Positions 47,497 through 56,587 of a DNA stretch of 64,000 nt are shown piece after piece. A program made the position numbers and the translations under genes. A model generated the notes under the pieces. That model made no database searches and had not been told where the DNA came from. It saw nothing but the letters and a program-made list of their open reading frames with translations. The stretch is taken from positions 25,328 through 89,327 of the forward strand of contig NZ_JAKIKQ010000020.1 of the NCBI RefSeq assembly GCF_023284045.1, given 5' to 3'. Position 1 is the stretch's first letter; each line of letters begins with the position of its first letter. Source of the DNA: Shewanella kaireitica (lineage in GTDB: Bacteria; Pseudomonadota; Gammaproteobacteria; Enterobacterales; Shewanellaceae).

Positions 47497-48627
47497 TTAC
47501 TTATCGAAATGGATAACAGTACGAATACTCTTACCTTCATGCATTAAGTCAAAGGCTTCATTCACTTGTTCAAGACCCATGGTATGAGTAATAAAGTCAT
47601 TTAGCTTGAACTCACCCGCCATGTAACGCTCTACATATTCAGGTAGCTCAGAGCGACCTTTAACGCCACCGAATGCACTGCCTTTCCATACACGACCAGT
47701 CACTAACTGGAATGGACGGGTTGAGATCTCTTGCCCTGCACCAGCAACACCGATAACCACTGACTCGCCCCAACCTTTGTGACAGCACTCAAGTGCACTG
47801 CGCATAACGTTAACGTTACCGATACATTCGAATGAGTAATCTACGCCACCATCAGTAAGCTCTACAATCACATCTTGAATTGGCTTGTCGTAGTCTTTTG
47901 GGTTAATGCAATCTGTTGCACCCAGTTGACGTGCAAGCTCAAACTTACTTTCGTTAATATCGATAGCAATAATACGTGATGCTTTAGCCATCTCTGCACC
48001 AATCACAGCTGAAAGACCAATGCCACCCATACCGAATACGGCAACAGTCGCGCCCTCTTCAACCTTGGCGGTATTCATCACCGCGCCCATACCGGTTGTA
48101 ACACCACAACCTAATAAGCACACTTCTTCAAGCGGTGCTTCAGGGTTAACCTTAGCCAATGATATCTCAGGTAATACTGTGTACTCTGAGAAGGTTGAAG
48201 TCCCCATGTAATGGAAGATATCAACACCATCTTTAGAGAAACGAGTCGTGCCATCAGGCATTAGACCTTTACCTTGAGTTTCACGGATCTTCTGACAAAG
48301 GTTAGTTTTACCAGACTTACAGAACTTACATTCACCACACTCAGGCGTATAAAGTGGGATAACATGATCGCCGACTTGAACACTGGTAACGCCTTCACCG
48401 ATAGATTCAACAATACCGCCACCTTCATGGCCTAGAATGCAGGGGAAGATCCCTTCTGGATCGTCACCTGAAAGTGTAAAGGCATCAGTATGACAAACAC
48501 CTGTTGCAATCATCTTGACGCGGACTTCACCTTTTTGCGGTGGCATCACGTCTACGATTTCCATCGTCAGTGGTTGTCCAACGGCCCAAGCCACTGCGGC
48601 TTTTGATTTAATAGTCTGTACAGTCAT
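47497..48627 (-). CDS. frmA: S-(hydroxymethyl)glutathione dehydrogenase / class III alcohol dehydrogenase
   Basis: A 376-residue zinc-dependent enzyme that oxidises the formaldehyde-glutathione adduct with NAD+. The catalytic zinc site is seen in GVCHTDAF and ILGHEGGGIV, and the structural zinc site in CGECKFCKSGKTNLC. The Rossmann motif is VFGMGGIGLSAVIGAEMA. Length is standard for the family. It is first in the operon with fghA. A 47-bp element with the palindrome TTACCATACGGTAA lies about 100-145 bases upstream. Confidence 0.95.
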   Translation of the reverse strand: MTVQTIKSKAAVAWAVGQPLTMEIVDVMPPQKGEVRVKMIATGVCHTDAFTLSGDDPEGIFPCILGHEGGGIVESIGEGVTSVQVGDHVIPLYTPECGECKFCKSGKTNLCQKIRETQGKGLMPDGTTRFSKDGVDIFHYMGTSTFSEYTVLPEISLAKVNPEAPLEEVCLLGCGVTTGMGAVMNTAKVEEGATVAVFGMGGIGLSAVIGAEMAKASRIIAIDINESKFELARQLGATDCINPKDYDKPIQDVIVELTDGGVDYSFECIGNVNVMRSALECCHKGWGESVVIGVAGAGQEISTRPFQLVTGRVWKGSAFGGVKGRSELPEYVERYMAGEFKLNDFITHTMGLEQVNEAFDLMHEGKSIRTVIHFDK

Positions 48628-48723
48628 CTGTAATACCTACTTTATATAGAGTTAAAAAACGGTCTTATCTAATAAAACAGTGCCGTCATGAAAATGCGAA
48701 CATTATAGCGAGCAACCAATAAT

Positions 48724-48770
48724 TGATAATCCCACTATTATGCAATTAACTTTTACCATACGGTAATAAT
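48724..48770. promoter_or_regulatory. Operator-like element, copy 1 (upstream of frmA)
   Basis: The element consists of TGATAATCCCAC, a 16-17-base spacer and TTACCATACGGTAA (48753-48766) followed by TAAT. The same two blocks with identical spacing occur at 49245-49292 before the LysR gene. A near-palindrome with this layout fits a LysR-type regulator site. Confidence 0.7.
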
Positions 48771-48843
48771 AACGCTGATAGTCACACAGCTATTACCCAT
48801 ACTTTCACCATCGCCATGAAACCATCAGGCCAAACAAAGCCGA

Positions 48844-49110
48844 TTAGCGAAGCTGGCTGTCTTTACTGCCGCGTCGATTAAACAGGCTGACTTTTTTCTG
48901 TTGTTCATCGAGTTCACTCTGGCAGCTCACACAAAAACGTACGCCTTGAATTGCCTGTCGACGTGCCTCAGGGATCGGCGCTCCGCACTCCTCACAGAAA
49001 AATAAACTTGTGCCCAAAGATAATTCACTGCGGATATGCGCAACGCCATCGGCAACACTATTATCAATCTGATCTTGCACCGCTCCATCGCGGGCCCAAC
49101 CACCAGCCAT
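48844..49110 (-). CDS. DksA/TraR-family zinc-finger protein (YbiI-like)
   Basis: An 88-residue protein with the C4 finger CEECGAPIPEARR...CVSC of the DksA/TraR family. It lacks the long coiled coil of DksA itself. Such small members may bind RNA polymerase; the role is not settled. It lies between two copies of a 47-bp operator-like element, so it may belong to the formaldehyde regulon. About 270 bases to the LysR gene hold only that operator. Confidence 0.85.
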   Translation of the reverse strand: MAGGWARDGAVQDQIDNSVADGVAHIRSELSLGTSLFFCEECGAPIPEARRQAIQGVRFCVSCQSELDEQQKKVSLFNRRGSKDSQLR

Positions 49111-49244
49111 ATTGACTCCTCAATCTAGCCCCAAGCTTGCCTTTATGACCCAACATGGTTTTGCTGACAGAGTTAAAGTTTAGAAGAGCGTAAGCAAATT
49201 GCCACGCCACTTTGATGCTGCAAATTATACCCAGCTAACCAAAA

Positions 49245-49292
49245 CTGATAATCCCACAATACTGAAAATTTCTTTTACCATATGGTAATAAT
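49245..49292. promoter_or_regulatory. Operator-like element, copy 2 (between ybiI-like and LysR genes)
   Basis: The block TGATAATCCCAC and the perfect palindrome TTACCATATGGTAA (49275-49288) followed by TAAT have the same 29-base offset as the copy at 48724. It is about 90 bases before the LysR start and 135-180 before the divergent DksA-like gene, so it could serve both. Confidence 0.75.
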
Positions 49293-49381
49293 TAGACCTT
49301 AAACAGCCAGATAACATTGCATTTAGGCTAGAGTTAGTAATAATTGACGCCATTGACAGCTGGGATAAGTAGAGAACGTAT

Positions 49382-50251
49382 ATGTTTAACTGGGAAGGTG
49401 TCAGTGAGTTTGTTGCTGTGGCCGAAACGGAAAGTTTCACTAAAGCTGCCGCGCGCTTGGGGATCTCAACAGCGCAGGTCAGCCGTCAAGTGAGCGCTCT
49501 TGAAACGCGGCTAGCCGCTAAGCTATTCCATCGCACTACCCGTAAGGTATCGGTTACCGAAGTTGGCAGAGTGTACTACCAACATTGTCGTCAAGTGCTA
49601 GATGGCTTAGATGAAGCGGAACGCGCTATCACCAATTTGCAGACCACCCCAAGGGGACTGCTAAAGATCACCGCTCCTGTCACTTATGGCGAAGGCACCA
49701 TCGCACCGCTGATCAATGACTTCCTCACTCAGTACCCCGAACTAGAAGTGCAAATGAATTTGACCAACCTTAAAGTCGACTTGGTTGACCAAGGCTACGA
49801 TCTGGCGATCCGTTTAGGTCAATTGGAAGATTCAAGCATGATGGCCAAGCGTCTGGGCTCACGCACCCAATATGTTTGCGCCTCCCCAAGTTACGTTTCC
49901 ACTTATGGTCTGCCGCACACCTTGTCCGAGCTTGAACAGCACAACTGCTTGATCGGCACCTTGGATTATTGGCGCTTTCAAGAAAAAGGCAAAGCCAGAA
50001 ATGTACGGATCAAAGGAAACTTGAGCTGCAATAGCGGCCATGCATTGGTCGATGCCGCCATCAAAGGCTTAGGGATTATTCAGTTGCCTGACTACTACGT
50101 GAACCCGTTTATCGCCTCTGGAGAGCTAGTGTCACTGTTAGAAAATAATCGCCAAGCCGATGAAGGTATATGGGCACTCTACCCGCATAATCGCCACTTA
50201 TCACCCAAGGTGCGTATGCTGCTCGATTTCCTCGGTGAGAAATTAGCTTAG
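49382..50251 (+). CDS. LysR-family transcriptional regulator, probable regulator of frmA-fghA
   Basis: A 289-residue LysR protein. The HTH (about 3-62) carries SFTKAAARLGISTAQVSRQV, and the effector domain runs from about 88 to 288. It is transcribed away from the DksA-like and frmA-fghA genes. Matching 47-bp palindromic elements stand before both, which suggests direct control by this protein. The effector might be formaldehyde or a glutathione adduct, but this is not shown. Confidence 0.85.
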   Translation: MFNWEGVSEFVAVAETESFTKAAARLGISTAQVSRQVSALETRLAAKLFHRTTRKVSVTEVGRVYYQHCRQVLDGLDEAERAITNLQTTPRGLLKITAPVTYGEGTIAPLINDFLTQYPELEVQMNLTNLKVDLVDQGYDLAIRLGQLEDSSMMAKRLGSRTQYVCASPSYVSTYGLPHTLSELEQHNCLIGTLDYWRFQEKGKARNVRIKGNLSCNSGHALVDAAIKGLGIIQLPDYYVNPFIASGELVSLLENNRQADEGIWALYPHNRHLSPKVRMLLDFLGEKLA

Positions 50252-50366
50252 CTTCACTGGCTGTATGATGTCGCAAAGAATATGCTAGCTCTTCCTCACC
50301 CTTCATTCTGGAGAGCTATCATACATGCTGTTTTGGTATCTTGGGAATAAACGGACTTAGCTACCA

Positions 50367-52664
50367 TTAAAAGGTTTTACCTAGTGTCAGGTATACTGTT
50401 TTATGTTGCTGATCATTTACCCCAAAACCGAGTACCGCTGGGCCAAAATCAGTCTCGGTACCCACAAAAATGCTAGCGGCATAGATCAAATCATCCAGCC
50501 CGCGCTGATCTTTATATTGCCAAACATTGCCCGCCTCAGCAGAAGCACCTATGTAAAGCGGTATGCTTATTCCACCAAAGCCCTGCCAATTAACGCGATA
50601 TTGATAAACCAAAGAACCATAACTTAGTTGAGATCCCACCAGCGCATCTTTATGTAATCCCGATAAGTTTAAGAAACCGCCCAATTTATGGGTATGGATT
50701 AAGCTCACTTCATCACTGTTAGTGCCACTCACCTTAACTTTATTGATCAATGTATGGCGTGCAATACTGCGAGCATGCTTAAAGGAAAACTCATAGTTAA
50801 ATTGTCCAGTGTCACCAAAGACATCACCCACTATTGGCAAAGTCAGTTGGTCGAGATTATCGTCGTTATAAGCTCCTTTAAAATAGATTTGGGTGCCTTT
50901 ACTTGGGAAACTATAGCTGTCTAGGCTGTCGTAGCTGGCAATGATAAAGCTCGAATAACTCTGATAATCGATATCTAGATCTATGATGGTTGGCCCTTCA
51001 ATGTTGCCGGTCTCAGCAGCAAACCCTAGCTCTACAATCATGTCATTACTGAGGTTTACACCGATGGATGAACTGATCTTATGAGACTTAGTCAGGGTCT
51101 TTAAACTGCGTTCGTTATCCCAAAAGTAAAGCTGTTGCTCTTGCTTAAAACGATAGCGACTCTTCCAGTAATATTTATCTAATGAGTCCAACGGCAATAG
51201 AAACTCTGCGCCGAGCACCTTCTCAAGGCCAGAAGATAGCTCAAACCTAAGTCGCCCCTGAGTATCGGCTACATTATTGAGGGTATAAGCAAGATCCAGT
51301 TTAATATCAGAGATCTCACTGAAGTCTTCTTCTAACGAAAAGCCAATATCAAAAAAGTTCGGTCCCCAACTCTTTTCTTTGGCGTTAACTGTTAGTATTT
51401 TTTGTTGTGCTTCATCTTCAGTGACTTCAGCCTCCACCCGTTCAAAACTATTCAGAGCATACACACGGTCAATCGCATCGACTATCTCTTCGCGGTCAAC
51501 GGTATCACCTTGACTGACGCCCAGAGCTGCTGAAATTTTCTCAATAGGTTCATAGCTATCACTGACCACCACAACCTTATCAACAGGGCGCTGCTGAAAA
51601 GCCTGCAGCGATTGCTTGTATTGCTGTCGCCGCGCTTGATAGTGAGCAAAATCATCCGTTGAAGCCGCCAGCGCTGTTAGTTGCTCGGCATTATGAGACG
51701 CTGCTAGCTCTCCCTTTTCAAACCCTAGCGGCATACTGCCAAAGTCAGTTGTGTCTAGCTGACTTATATCTGGACGTATAAGGATATCTTGCGGCTTCAG
51801 GTTTTCAATCTGTTCAACGGCATTAGCCCTAGTCATCATCGTTGAAAGTTGAGATAAAATAGCAAAGCTATCTTGTAGATCTTCTTTAGGCGCAAGCTCA
51901 GCGCCAATATCGACAGCAATGACAATATCGGCTCCCATAGCCCGCACTGTATCGGCGGGCATATTACTCACCATTCCACCATCAACAAGATACCTGCCAT
52001 TGATATCAAGCGGCTGTAAAATACCAGGCACCGATGCAGAAGCTTGCATTGCCGCCAATAGGTTACCAGATTCGAGCACAACGGCTTGGCCAGTGGCAAT
52101 ATCGGTACTAATCGCTTTAAAGGGAATCGCCAAATCGTCAAATGAAGCTAGTCTCGGCACCATACCTGCAGAACGGATATAGAGGTTAGCCATCGTTTGG
52201 CCACGTAAAACACCTTTCGGCATTAGCAATTCACCATCGAGTGAGCCAAAGTCAAAGGGGAGATTAAAACGGTCGAAATCTTGTTTGTCATGAAAATCCA
52301 GTGCCACTCTCGGAACACTGTCATCAAAACCACTGCTCCAATCAAGCTCTAGCATAATCGCTTCAATTTCATCGGCGCTGTAGCCAAGCGCATACAAACC
52401 ACCTACATAGGCACCAATACTGGTACCCGCAATGTAATCAATGGCAATATTATTAGCTTCTAAATAGCGCAAAACTCCAACATGAGCAGCCCCTTTGGCA
52501 CCGCCACCACTGAGAGCCAAACCAATTTTTTTTCGTTTAGCTGTTGGTTCAAGAGCATCAACCTTAATACCTTGCTCAATATCATTAGCAGATACAGTAG
52601 GGCTTACAAGAGTCGCAGCGACCAGTAAAGCGGTTACTCTTATTAGGAAATTACTCACAACCAC
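50367..52664 (-). CDS. Patatin-like phospholipase with POTRA and outer-membrane barrel (PlpD-type, type Vd)
   Basis: A 765-residue protein with a signal peptide (to about 26) and a patatin domain (about 45-330). The oxyanion loop is SGGGAKGAAH, the nucleophile elbow GTSIG and the catalytic Asp DGGMVSNMP. A POTRA-like segment (about 365-435) is followed by a surface-antigen beta-barrel ending in Phe. This is the layout of type Vd autotransporters, which display or release a lipase. The catalytic dyad is intact. It is a single gene. Confidence 0.88.
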   Translation of the reverse strand: MVVSNFLIRVTALLVAATLVSPTVSANDIEQGIKVDALEPTAKRKKIGLALSGGGAKGAAHVGVLRYLEANNIAIDYIAGTSIGAYVGGLYALGYSADEIEAIMLELDWSSGFDDSVPRVALDFHDKQDFDRFNLPFDFGSLDGELLMPKGVLRGQTMANLYIRSAGMVPRLASFDDLAIPFKAISTDIATGQAVVLESGNLLAAMQASASVPGILQPLDINGRYLVDGGMVSNMPADTVRAMGADIVIAVDIGAELAPKEDLQDSFAILSQLSTMMTRANAVEQIENLKPQDILIRPDISQLDTTDFGSMPLGFEKGELAASHNAEQLTALAASTDDFAHYQARRQQYKQSLQAFQQRPVDKVVVVSDSYEPIEKISAALGVSQGDTVDREEIVDAIDRVYALNSFERVEAEVTEDEAQQKILTVNAKEKSWGPNFFDIGFSLEEDFSEISDIKLDLAYTLNNVADTQGRLRFELSSGLEKVLGAEFLLPLDSLDKYYWKSRYRFKQEQQLYFWDNERSLKTLTKSHKISSSIGVNLSNDMIVELGFAAETGNIEGPTIIDLDIDYQSYSSFIIASYDSLDSYSFPSKGTQIYFKGAYNDDNLDQLTLPIVGDVFGDTGQFNYEFSFKHARSIARHTLINKVKVSGTNSDEVSLIHTHKLGGFLNLSGLHKDALVGSQLSYGSLVYQYRVNWQGFGGISIPLYIGASAEAGNVWQYKDQRGLDDLIYAASIFVGTETDFGPAVLGFGVNDQQHKTVYLTLGKTF

Positions 52665-52962
52665 ACCCTGTTAATTTTGATGTGGCTATTTTAAGGGGGA
52701 AATGATTGGCTCATTAAGTGCCCAACGTGAGTTTTATTGTCTCAAATGAGCAGACAATATTCAGTAAACAGCGAAGCAAATAGCTTTACTTTATGCAGAT
52801 GCATACCTCATCGAATTTACTCGTATCTTATCCGGCAATGAAAAGACGACATAGATCACAGTATGCAACCACCAACCAACTAACAATTAGAACAAAGCGC
52901 CAGCAAGAAGCCGCTTCTGTTAACATGCACTACACTTCCATTACCTCCCTCCTATAGGATAA

Positions 52963-54234
52963 ATGATGACTCGTTACACACTTGCAGCTTCTTGTATCGC
53001 CCTAGCATTAGCAGCTAATGCTAACGCTAGCCCTGTTGAAGAGGAGCTAAAAGCCCTCAAAGCACGTATTGAGCAACTAGAAGCTCAACAACAAAAGGCT
53101 GCCGAAAAGCCTCAACAAATCGAGCAAGTAGAAGTGGAAGTCATCGAAGAGGTGGTGGAGAAGAAAGACAATGCCGTTAAGTTTGGCGGCGCAGTTCGCG
53201 TCAACTACTCCTATGAAGACTTTGATGATGACAATGCTGACCGAGGCGGTGATTTTGATTTCGATCTATTCCGCATCGACGTTTCTGGTAATTATGAAGA
53301 TCTAATTTACTCTGCTCAGTATCGCTGGTTCGAATACATGAACGTAATTCAGCACGCGTGGATCGGTTATAATTTTACTGAAGAACAGCAAGGTAAAATT
53401 GGTGTCACCCAAGTACCGTTTGGTATTTTAACCTATGCATCAAACAACTACTTTTTTAGCTCAAACTTTTATCTTGGTCTAGAAGATGACTACGACATGG
53501 GCCTTAACTACACCTACAAGGGCAATAAAAACCGTTTCGATTTAGCCTTTTATAAAAATGATGAGCAAGGTGGACTGGACGGTTACGTGTCAGACCGCAC
53601 CGACCGTTACGCCTATGATGTCGTCGGTATTCGTCTGGATGGTGAAGATGCCTACGATGCACCAAGTGATGGTTATGCTGCTGCTGAGCTAAATACCTTT
53701 AACGCACGTTATACCCATAACTTTACTTTTAATAACGTTGATTTAGAGCTAGGTGCATCTTTGCAAGCTGGCCAATTAGAAATTGAAAACGGCACCGATG
53801 GTGATAACGTTGCAGCTGCTATTCACGGCGTTGTTAACTACGACCGTTGGAATGTTAAGTTGCAGATGACGGACTATAAGTATGACGTCGACGGCATGGA
53901 TGTAGACCGTATTGTGGTAGCGGCTTACCATTTCTATGATTCGATCCCAGCTGAAGCCACGACTTATATCGCTAACTTAGCGTATAGCCTGCCAGTTAAT
54001 ATCGGTCCAATCTCAAACCTAACTTTCTATAATGATTATTCATTGGTTACCGACAAGCCTGCAGCTATGGAAGATACCTTTATGAACGTTACTGGCATGG
54101 CGGTGACAGCTGGCGGGCTCTACACCTATTTTGACTTTGTGGTTGCCGAGAACCAGCCGTTTATTGGCGGTACTATGGTTGGCGACGGCGATACTAATAA
54201 ACGTTTCAATATTAACTTTGGTTACTATTTCTAA
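52963..54234 (+). CDS. Outer-membrane porin
   Basis: A 423-residue protein with a signal peptide (CIALALAANANA), a coiled-coil segment (EELKALKARIEQLEAQQQK) and an acidic Val/Glu linker. A beta-barrel begins at VKFGGAVRVNYSYEDFDDD and ends in NINFGYYF. This layout resembles phosphate-selective or DcaP-type porins. ATG 52963 or 52966 could be the start (GGATAA before). The substrate is not evident. Confidence 0.8.
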   Translation: MMTRYTLAASCIALALAANANASPVEEELKALKARIEQLEAQQQKAAEKPQQIEQVEVEVIEEVVEKKDNAVKFGGAVRVNYSYEDFDDDNADRGGDFDFDLFRIDVSGNYEDLIYSAQYRWFEYMNVIQHAWIGYNFTEEQQGKIGVTQVPFGILTYASNNYFFSSNFYLGLEDDYDMGLNYTYKGNKNRFDLAFYKNDEQGGLDGYVSDRTDRYAYDVVGIRLDGEDAYDAPSDGYAAAELNTFNARYTHNFTFNNVDLELGASLQAGQLEIENGTDGDNVAAAIHGVVNYDRWNVKLQMTDYKYDVDGMDVDRIVVAAYHFYDSIPAEATTYIANLAYSLPVNIGPISNLTFYNDYSLVTDKPAAMEDTFMNVTGMAVTAGGLYTYFDFVVAENQPFIGGTMVGDGDTNKRFNINFGYYF

Positions 54235-54283
54235 CGCAGTTATCGATGCCTAAGAAGTCACAACTCACTGCACCGATATAACC

Positions 54284-54319
54284 AAAAGCCCAGTTATCAT
54301 TTGATAGGTGGGCTTTTTT
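54284..54319 (+). terminator. Rho-independent terminator
   Basis: The stem AAAAGCCCA/TGGGCTTTT with an internal ATCA/TGAT-like loop and TTTTTT tail follows the porin. Apart from this and the leader hairpin, the gap 54235-54713 holds no gene. Confidence 0.85.
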
Positions 54320-54655
54320 AATAATTAGATATGTCGTTCCCCAAAGCGCTCGCGAACACTAAGTTAATTCAAACCGCCCATCCAATATCGTAAAAAAATA
54401 GGAGTCGAGCGACGAGCTAAGGCTCTGCTTTAGATACCTATACCAAACGGTTGCAATGTGTATTTAGCCATACTTAATTGACTATTAAGCTTGCCACTAT
54501 CGATCCCTTATCCTGCCGATTGCTAATATTCTTTCAACGCAAAGCAAACTGCTTTTCGAATGGACGAGAGAGTCTGCACTCTATAGCTGAACTAGGTCAT
54601 TAATCTAGCTAGCATTGAGTTCCTATTTACTAGAAGCAGTTTTAGATTACGGAAG

Positions 54656-54709
54656 ACTCTCTCAAAGAACTGGAAAAGGATTTCCCCCTTAACCTTACTT
54701 TGAGAGAGT
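54656..54709 (+). promoter_or_regulatory. Leader hairpin that pairs with the ribosome binding site of the yiaW-like gene
   Basis: ACTCTCTCAAAG (54656-54667) is exactly complementary to CTTTGAGAGAGT (54698-54709). The 3' arm contains the only Shine-Dalgarno-like stretch (GAGAG), ending 4 bases before ATG 54714. The 30-base loop includes GGAAA and TTTCC that can pair inside. Such a structure would block translation unless opened. Confidence 0.65.
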
Positions 54710-54713
54710 AACC

Positions 54714-55052
54714 ATGAACCTAATTTTAGATTATGCATCCTTAGGGATCTTAGTACTGGTCATATTGATTTTGATATATGGCCTAATTGCTATTCACGAC
54801 ATTCCCTATGAAATAGCCAAAAAGCGCAATCACCCACAACAAGAAGCCATACATGTCACCGGCTGGATCAGCTTGTTCTTCATGCATGCACTTTGGCCTT
54901 TATTATGGGTTTGGGCTATGTACTATGACCCTAAAACCCAAGGAGAAGCCGTTAGAGGTTTAACTTTAGCTGAGCAGCAAAACCTACAACAGCAGCTAAA
55001 CACACTCAAGGCAAGCGTTACCGCATTACAAAGTAGAGAAGGAGCACTCTAA
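54714..55052 (+). CDS. yiaW: DUF3302 inner-membrane protein, YiaW-like
   Basis: A 112-residue protein with two membrane helices (about 8-28, LGILVLVILILIYGLIAI, and about 48-67, ISLFFMHALWPLLWVWAMYY), then a coiled tail. HDIPYEIAKKRNHPQQEAIH is typical of DUF3302. It overlaps the following HlyD-like gene by one base (TAATG), as yiaW pairs with yiaV in E. coli. The exact role is unknown; it probably supports an export system. Confidence 0.8.
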   Translation: MNLILDYASLGILVLVILILIYGLIAIHDIPYEIAKKRNHPQQEAIHVTGWISLFFMHALWPLLWVWAMYYDPKTQGEAVRGLTLAEQQNLQQQLNTLKASVTALQSREGAL

Positions 55053-56047
55053 TGGAAACACTTATCCTTCTTAGCTATATCAGTTTATGTGTGCTCGCTT
55101 TTCGAGTATTTAAACTCCCGCAAAATAAGTGGACGATTACCACAGCGGGTGTCATTGGTCTGTTTCTTATGAGCTGGATATTTCTCTATATGGCGATGTA
55201 CCAGCCTGTATCTCGTATGGCACGAGTTTATAGTGTAACCACACCTATCACATCACAGGTTAGCGGATTAGTTACCGAAGTTTACGTTAAAGGTAATCAG
55301 CCGCTCAAGAAAGGGCAACCACTGTACCAAATTGATAAAACTCCTTTTGCCGCAAAAGTAGAGCAGCTAAAAGCACAAGAGAAACAGTCTGATGTCATGA
55401 TTAGTTTCCTTAATACTGAATTACAGCGATACCAAGACCTCGAGCTATCTCAATATGCATCAGAGGAAAAAATCGATAGCTTGAAAACTCGACTTATTGA
55501 AGCAAAACAGAAAAAAATCGCATTGGCAGCAAACTTAGAGACTGCGCAATTTGACTTAAGTAGTACTACAGTCCGAGCACCAACAGATGGCTATGTAACC
55601 CAAGTAGCACTCAGGCCTGGAATGAAAAGCCGAACAGTTCCATTTCAAGGCAACCTTGCATTCGTAAATGCAGAAGATAAACAGATATTTGCCGCCTTTA
55701 AACAAATGCCAGCCAGATATATTAAAGATGGCTACCCAGCAGAGGTGACTTTTAGCACAATTCCTGGGCACGCCTATAAAGCAAAAGTGGTGCAAATTAA
55801 TGACGTGTTTGCACAAGGCGCTATTGGCCCCTCTGGTAAATTGATTCAGCCAGAAAACAACCATCAGCCTGGGCGTATATTGGTTAAGGTTGAACTAGAT
55901 CAACCTGAGTTAATAAACGATATGCCCTTACCTGCTGGCACCGACGCACATGTCGCCGTGTACTCACCTAAGTGGCAAGCGTTTTCAATCATTCGAAAAG
56001 TGATACTTCGTATGCAAAGCTGGCAGAACTGGGTATTTGAAGGCTAA
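55052..56047 (+). CDS. yiaV: HlyD-family membrane fusion protein, YiaV-like
   Basis: A 331-residue periplasmic adaptor with an N-terminal membrane helix (about 29-50). It has the two lipoyl half motifs (SGLVTEVYVKGNQPLKKGQP and STTVRAPTDGYVTQVALRPG), an alpha hairpin between them and a beta-barrel C-terminal part. With the DUF3302 partner it resembles YiaVW. No ABC or MFS transporter gene is adjacent, so its pump is encoded elsewhere or absent. It is shorter than E. coli YiaV. Confidence 0.85.
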   Translation: METLILLSYISLCVLAFRVFKLPQNKWTITTAGVIGLFLMSWIFLYMAMYQPVSRMARVYSVTTPITSQVSGLVTEVYVKGNQPLKKGQPLYQIDKTPFAAKVEQLKAQEKQSDVMISFLNTELQRYQDLELSQYASEEKIDSLKTRLIEAKQKKIALAANLETAQFDLSSTTVRAPTDGYVTQVALRPGMKSRTVPFQGNLAFVNAEDKQIFAAFKQMPARYIKDGYPAEVTFSTIPGHAYKAKVVQINDVFAQGAIGPSGKLIQPENNHQPGRILVKVELDQPELINDMPLPAGTDAHVAVYSPKWQAFSIIRKVILRMQSWQNWVFEG

Positions 56048-56098
56048 TCGTTCAGGCAATACCATATAGTCAGCGCCGACCTTTAAGCACTGAATAGT

Positions 56099-56134
56099 AG
56101 AAAGCCCGCTTATCTTTCGATAAGCGGGCTTTCT
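56099..56134 (+). terminator. Rho-independent terminator
   Basis: A 16-bp perfect stem (AGAAAGCCCGCTTATC) with loop TTTC is followed by TAAT. It ends the yiaWV-like operon. Confidence 0.88.
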
Positions 56135-56374
56135 TAATAGGTTGAGTTGGCCGATAAGACAACTTAGCCAACTCATGACATTCGATTTGATTGAGCTTCA
56201 TAGTAAGTAACCACTAACGTGTGTGACAGAGTGTGTAACACATAGTGTAACAGCTCACATAACAGAACTGTACGGCCAACAAATATATCACTCTAGCAAT
56301 TAGATAAAGCATTTGGTATCATGCGCTTAAGAGATAAGATCCTCTTCGTCAATTGTGCAAAAGGTAATCCTTTT

Positions 56375-56462
56375 ACAGAGTTGGCAGAGCGGCTTATAGC
56401 GCTGGTTTGAAAGTCCAGTGAGGGGCAACCCTCCACGGGTTCGAATCCCGTACTCTCCGCCA
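56375..56462 (+). tRNA. Type II tRNA-like gene, Ser-class body with apparent GAA anticodon
   Basis: The 88 bases fold as a type II tRNA: D-loop GAGCGGC, long variable arm GAGGG-GCAA-CCCTC, T arm ACGGG-TTCGAAT-CCCGT, acceptor 3' strand ACTCTCC, then GCCA encoded. The body resembles bacterial tRNA-Ser. There are defects: bases 1-2 (AC) do not pair with CC, the D stem has an A-A mismatch, and the anticodon stem closes with T-T. Counted from the stem CTGGT/TCCAG, the loop TTGAAAG gives anticodon GAA (Phe) rather than a Ser triplet. It may be a degenerate tRNA-Ser, a special tRNA, or the scar of an insertion. Confidence 0.55.
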
Positions 56463-56493
56463 AGCCTCCTTCAGATTCGTCTGGAGGGGGCTT
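56462..56493 (+). terminator. Hairpin directly after the tRNA-like gene
   Basis: A 14-bp stem (AAGCCTCCTTCAGA with loop TTCG, a few G-T pairs) follows CCA. It has no T-run but is stable and probably shapes the 3' end of the transcript. Confidence 0.5.
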
Positions 56494-56551
56494 GTCCGGT
56501 TCTGGGAGAGATGAAATTGATAATCTCCACACTGCTAGTTCTTTTCTGCAA

Positions 56552-56587
56552 CCAACTTAACGATAATAGTTATTATCGTTAAGTTGG
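56552..56587. repeat. 36-bp perfect palindrome, island element C
   Basis: The arms CCAACTTAACGATAATA and its complement meet at GT. The right arm continues into CGTTAAGTTGGC (56577-56588), a 12-mer found again at 57851 and 59654. The rest of the gap 56494-56778 has no gene. Confidence 0.75.

Noticed and set aside
56375..56462. The tRNA-like gene as selC (tRNA-Sec)
   Set aside because: The anticodon is not TCA and the acceptor/T arms are 7/5, not the longer acceptor arm of tRNA-Sec.
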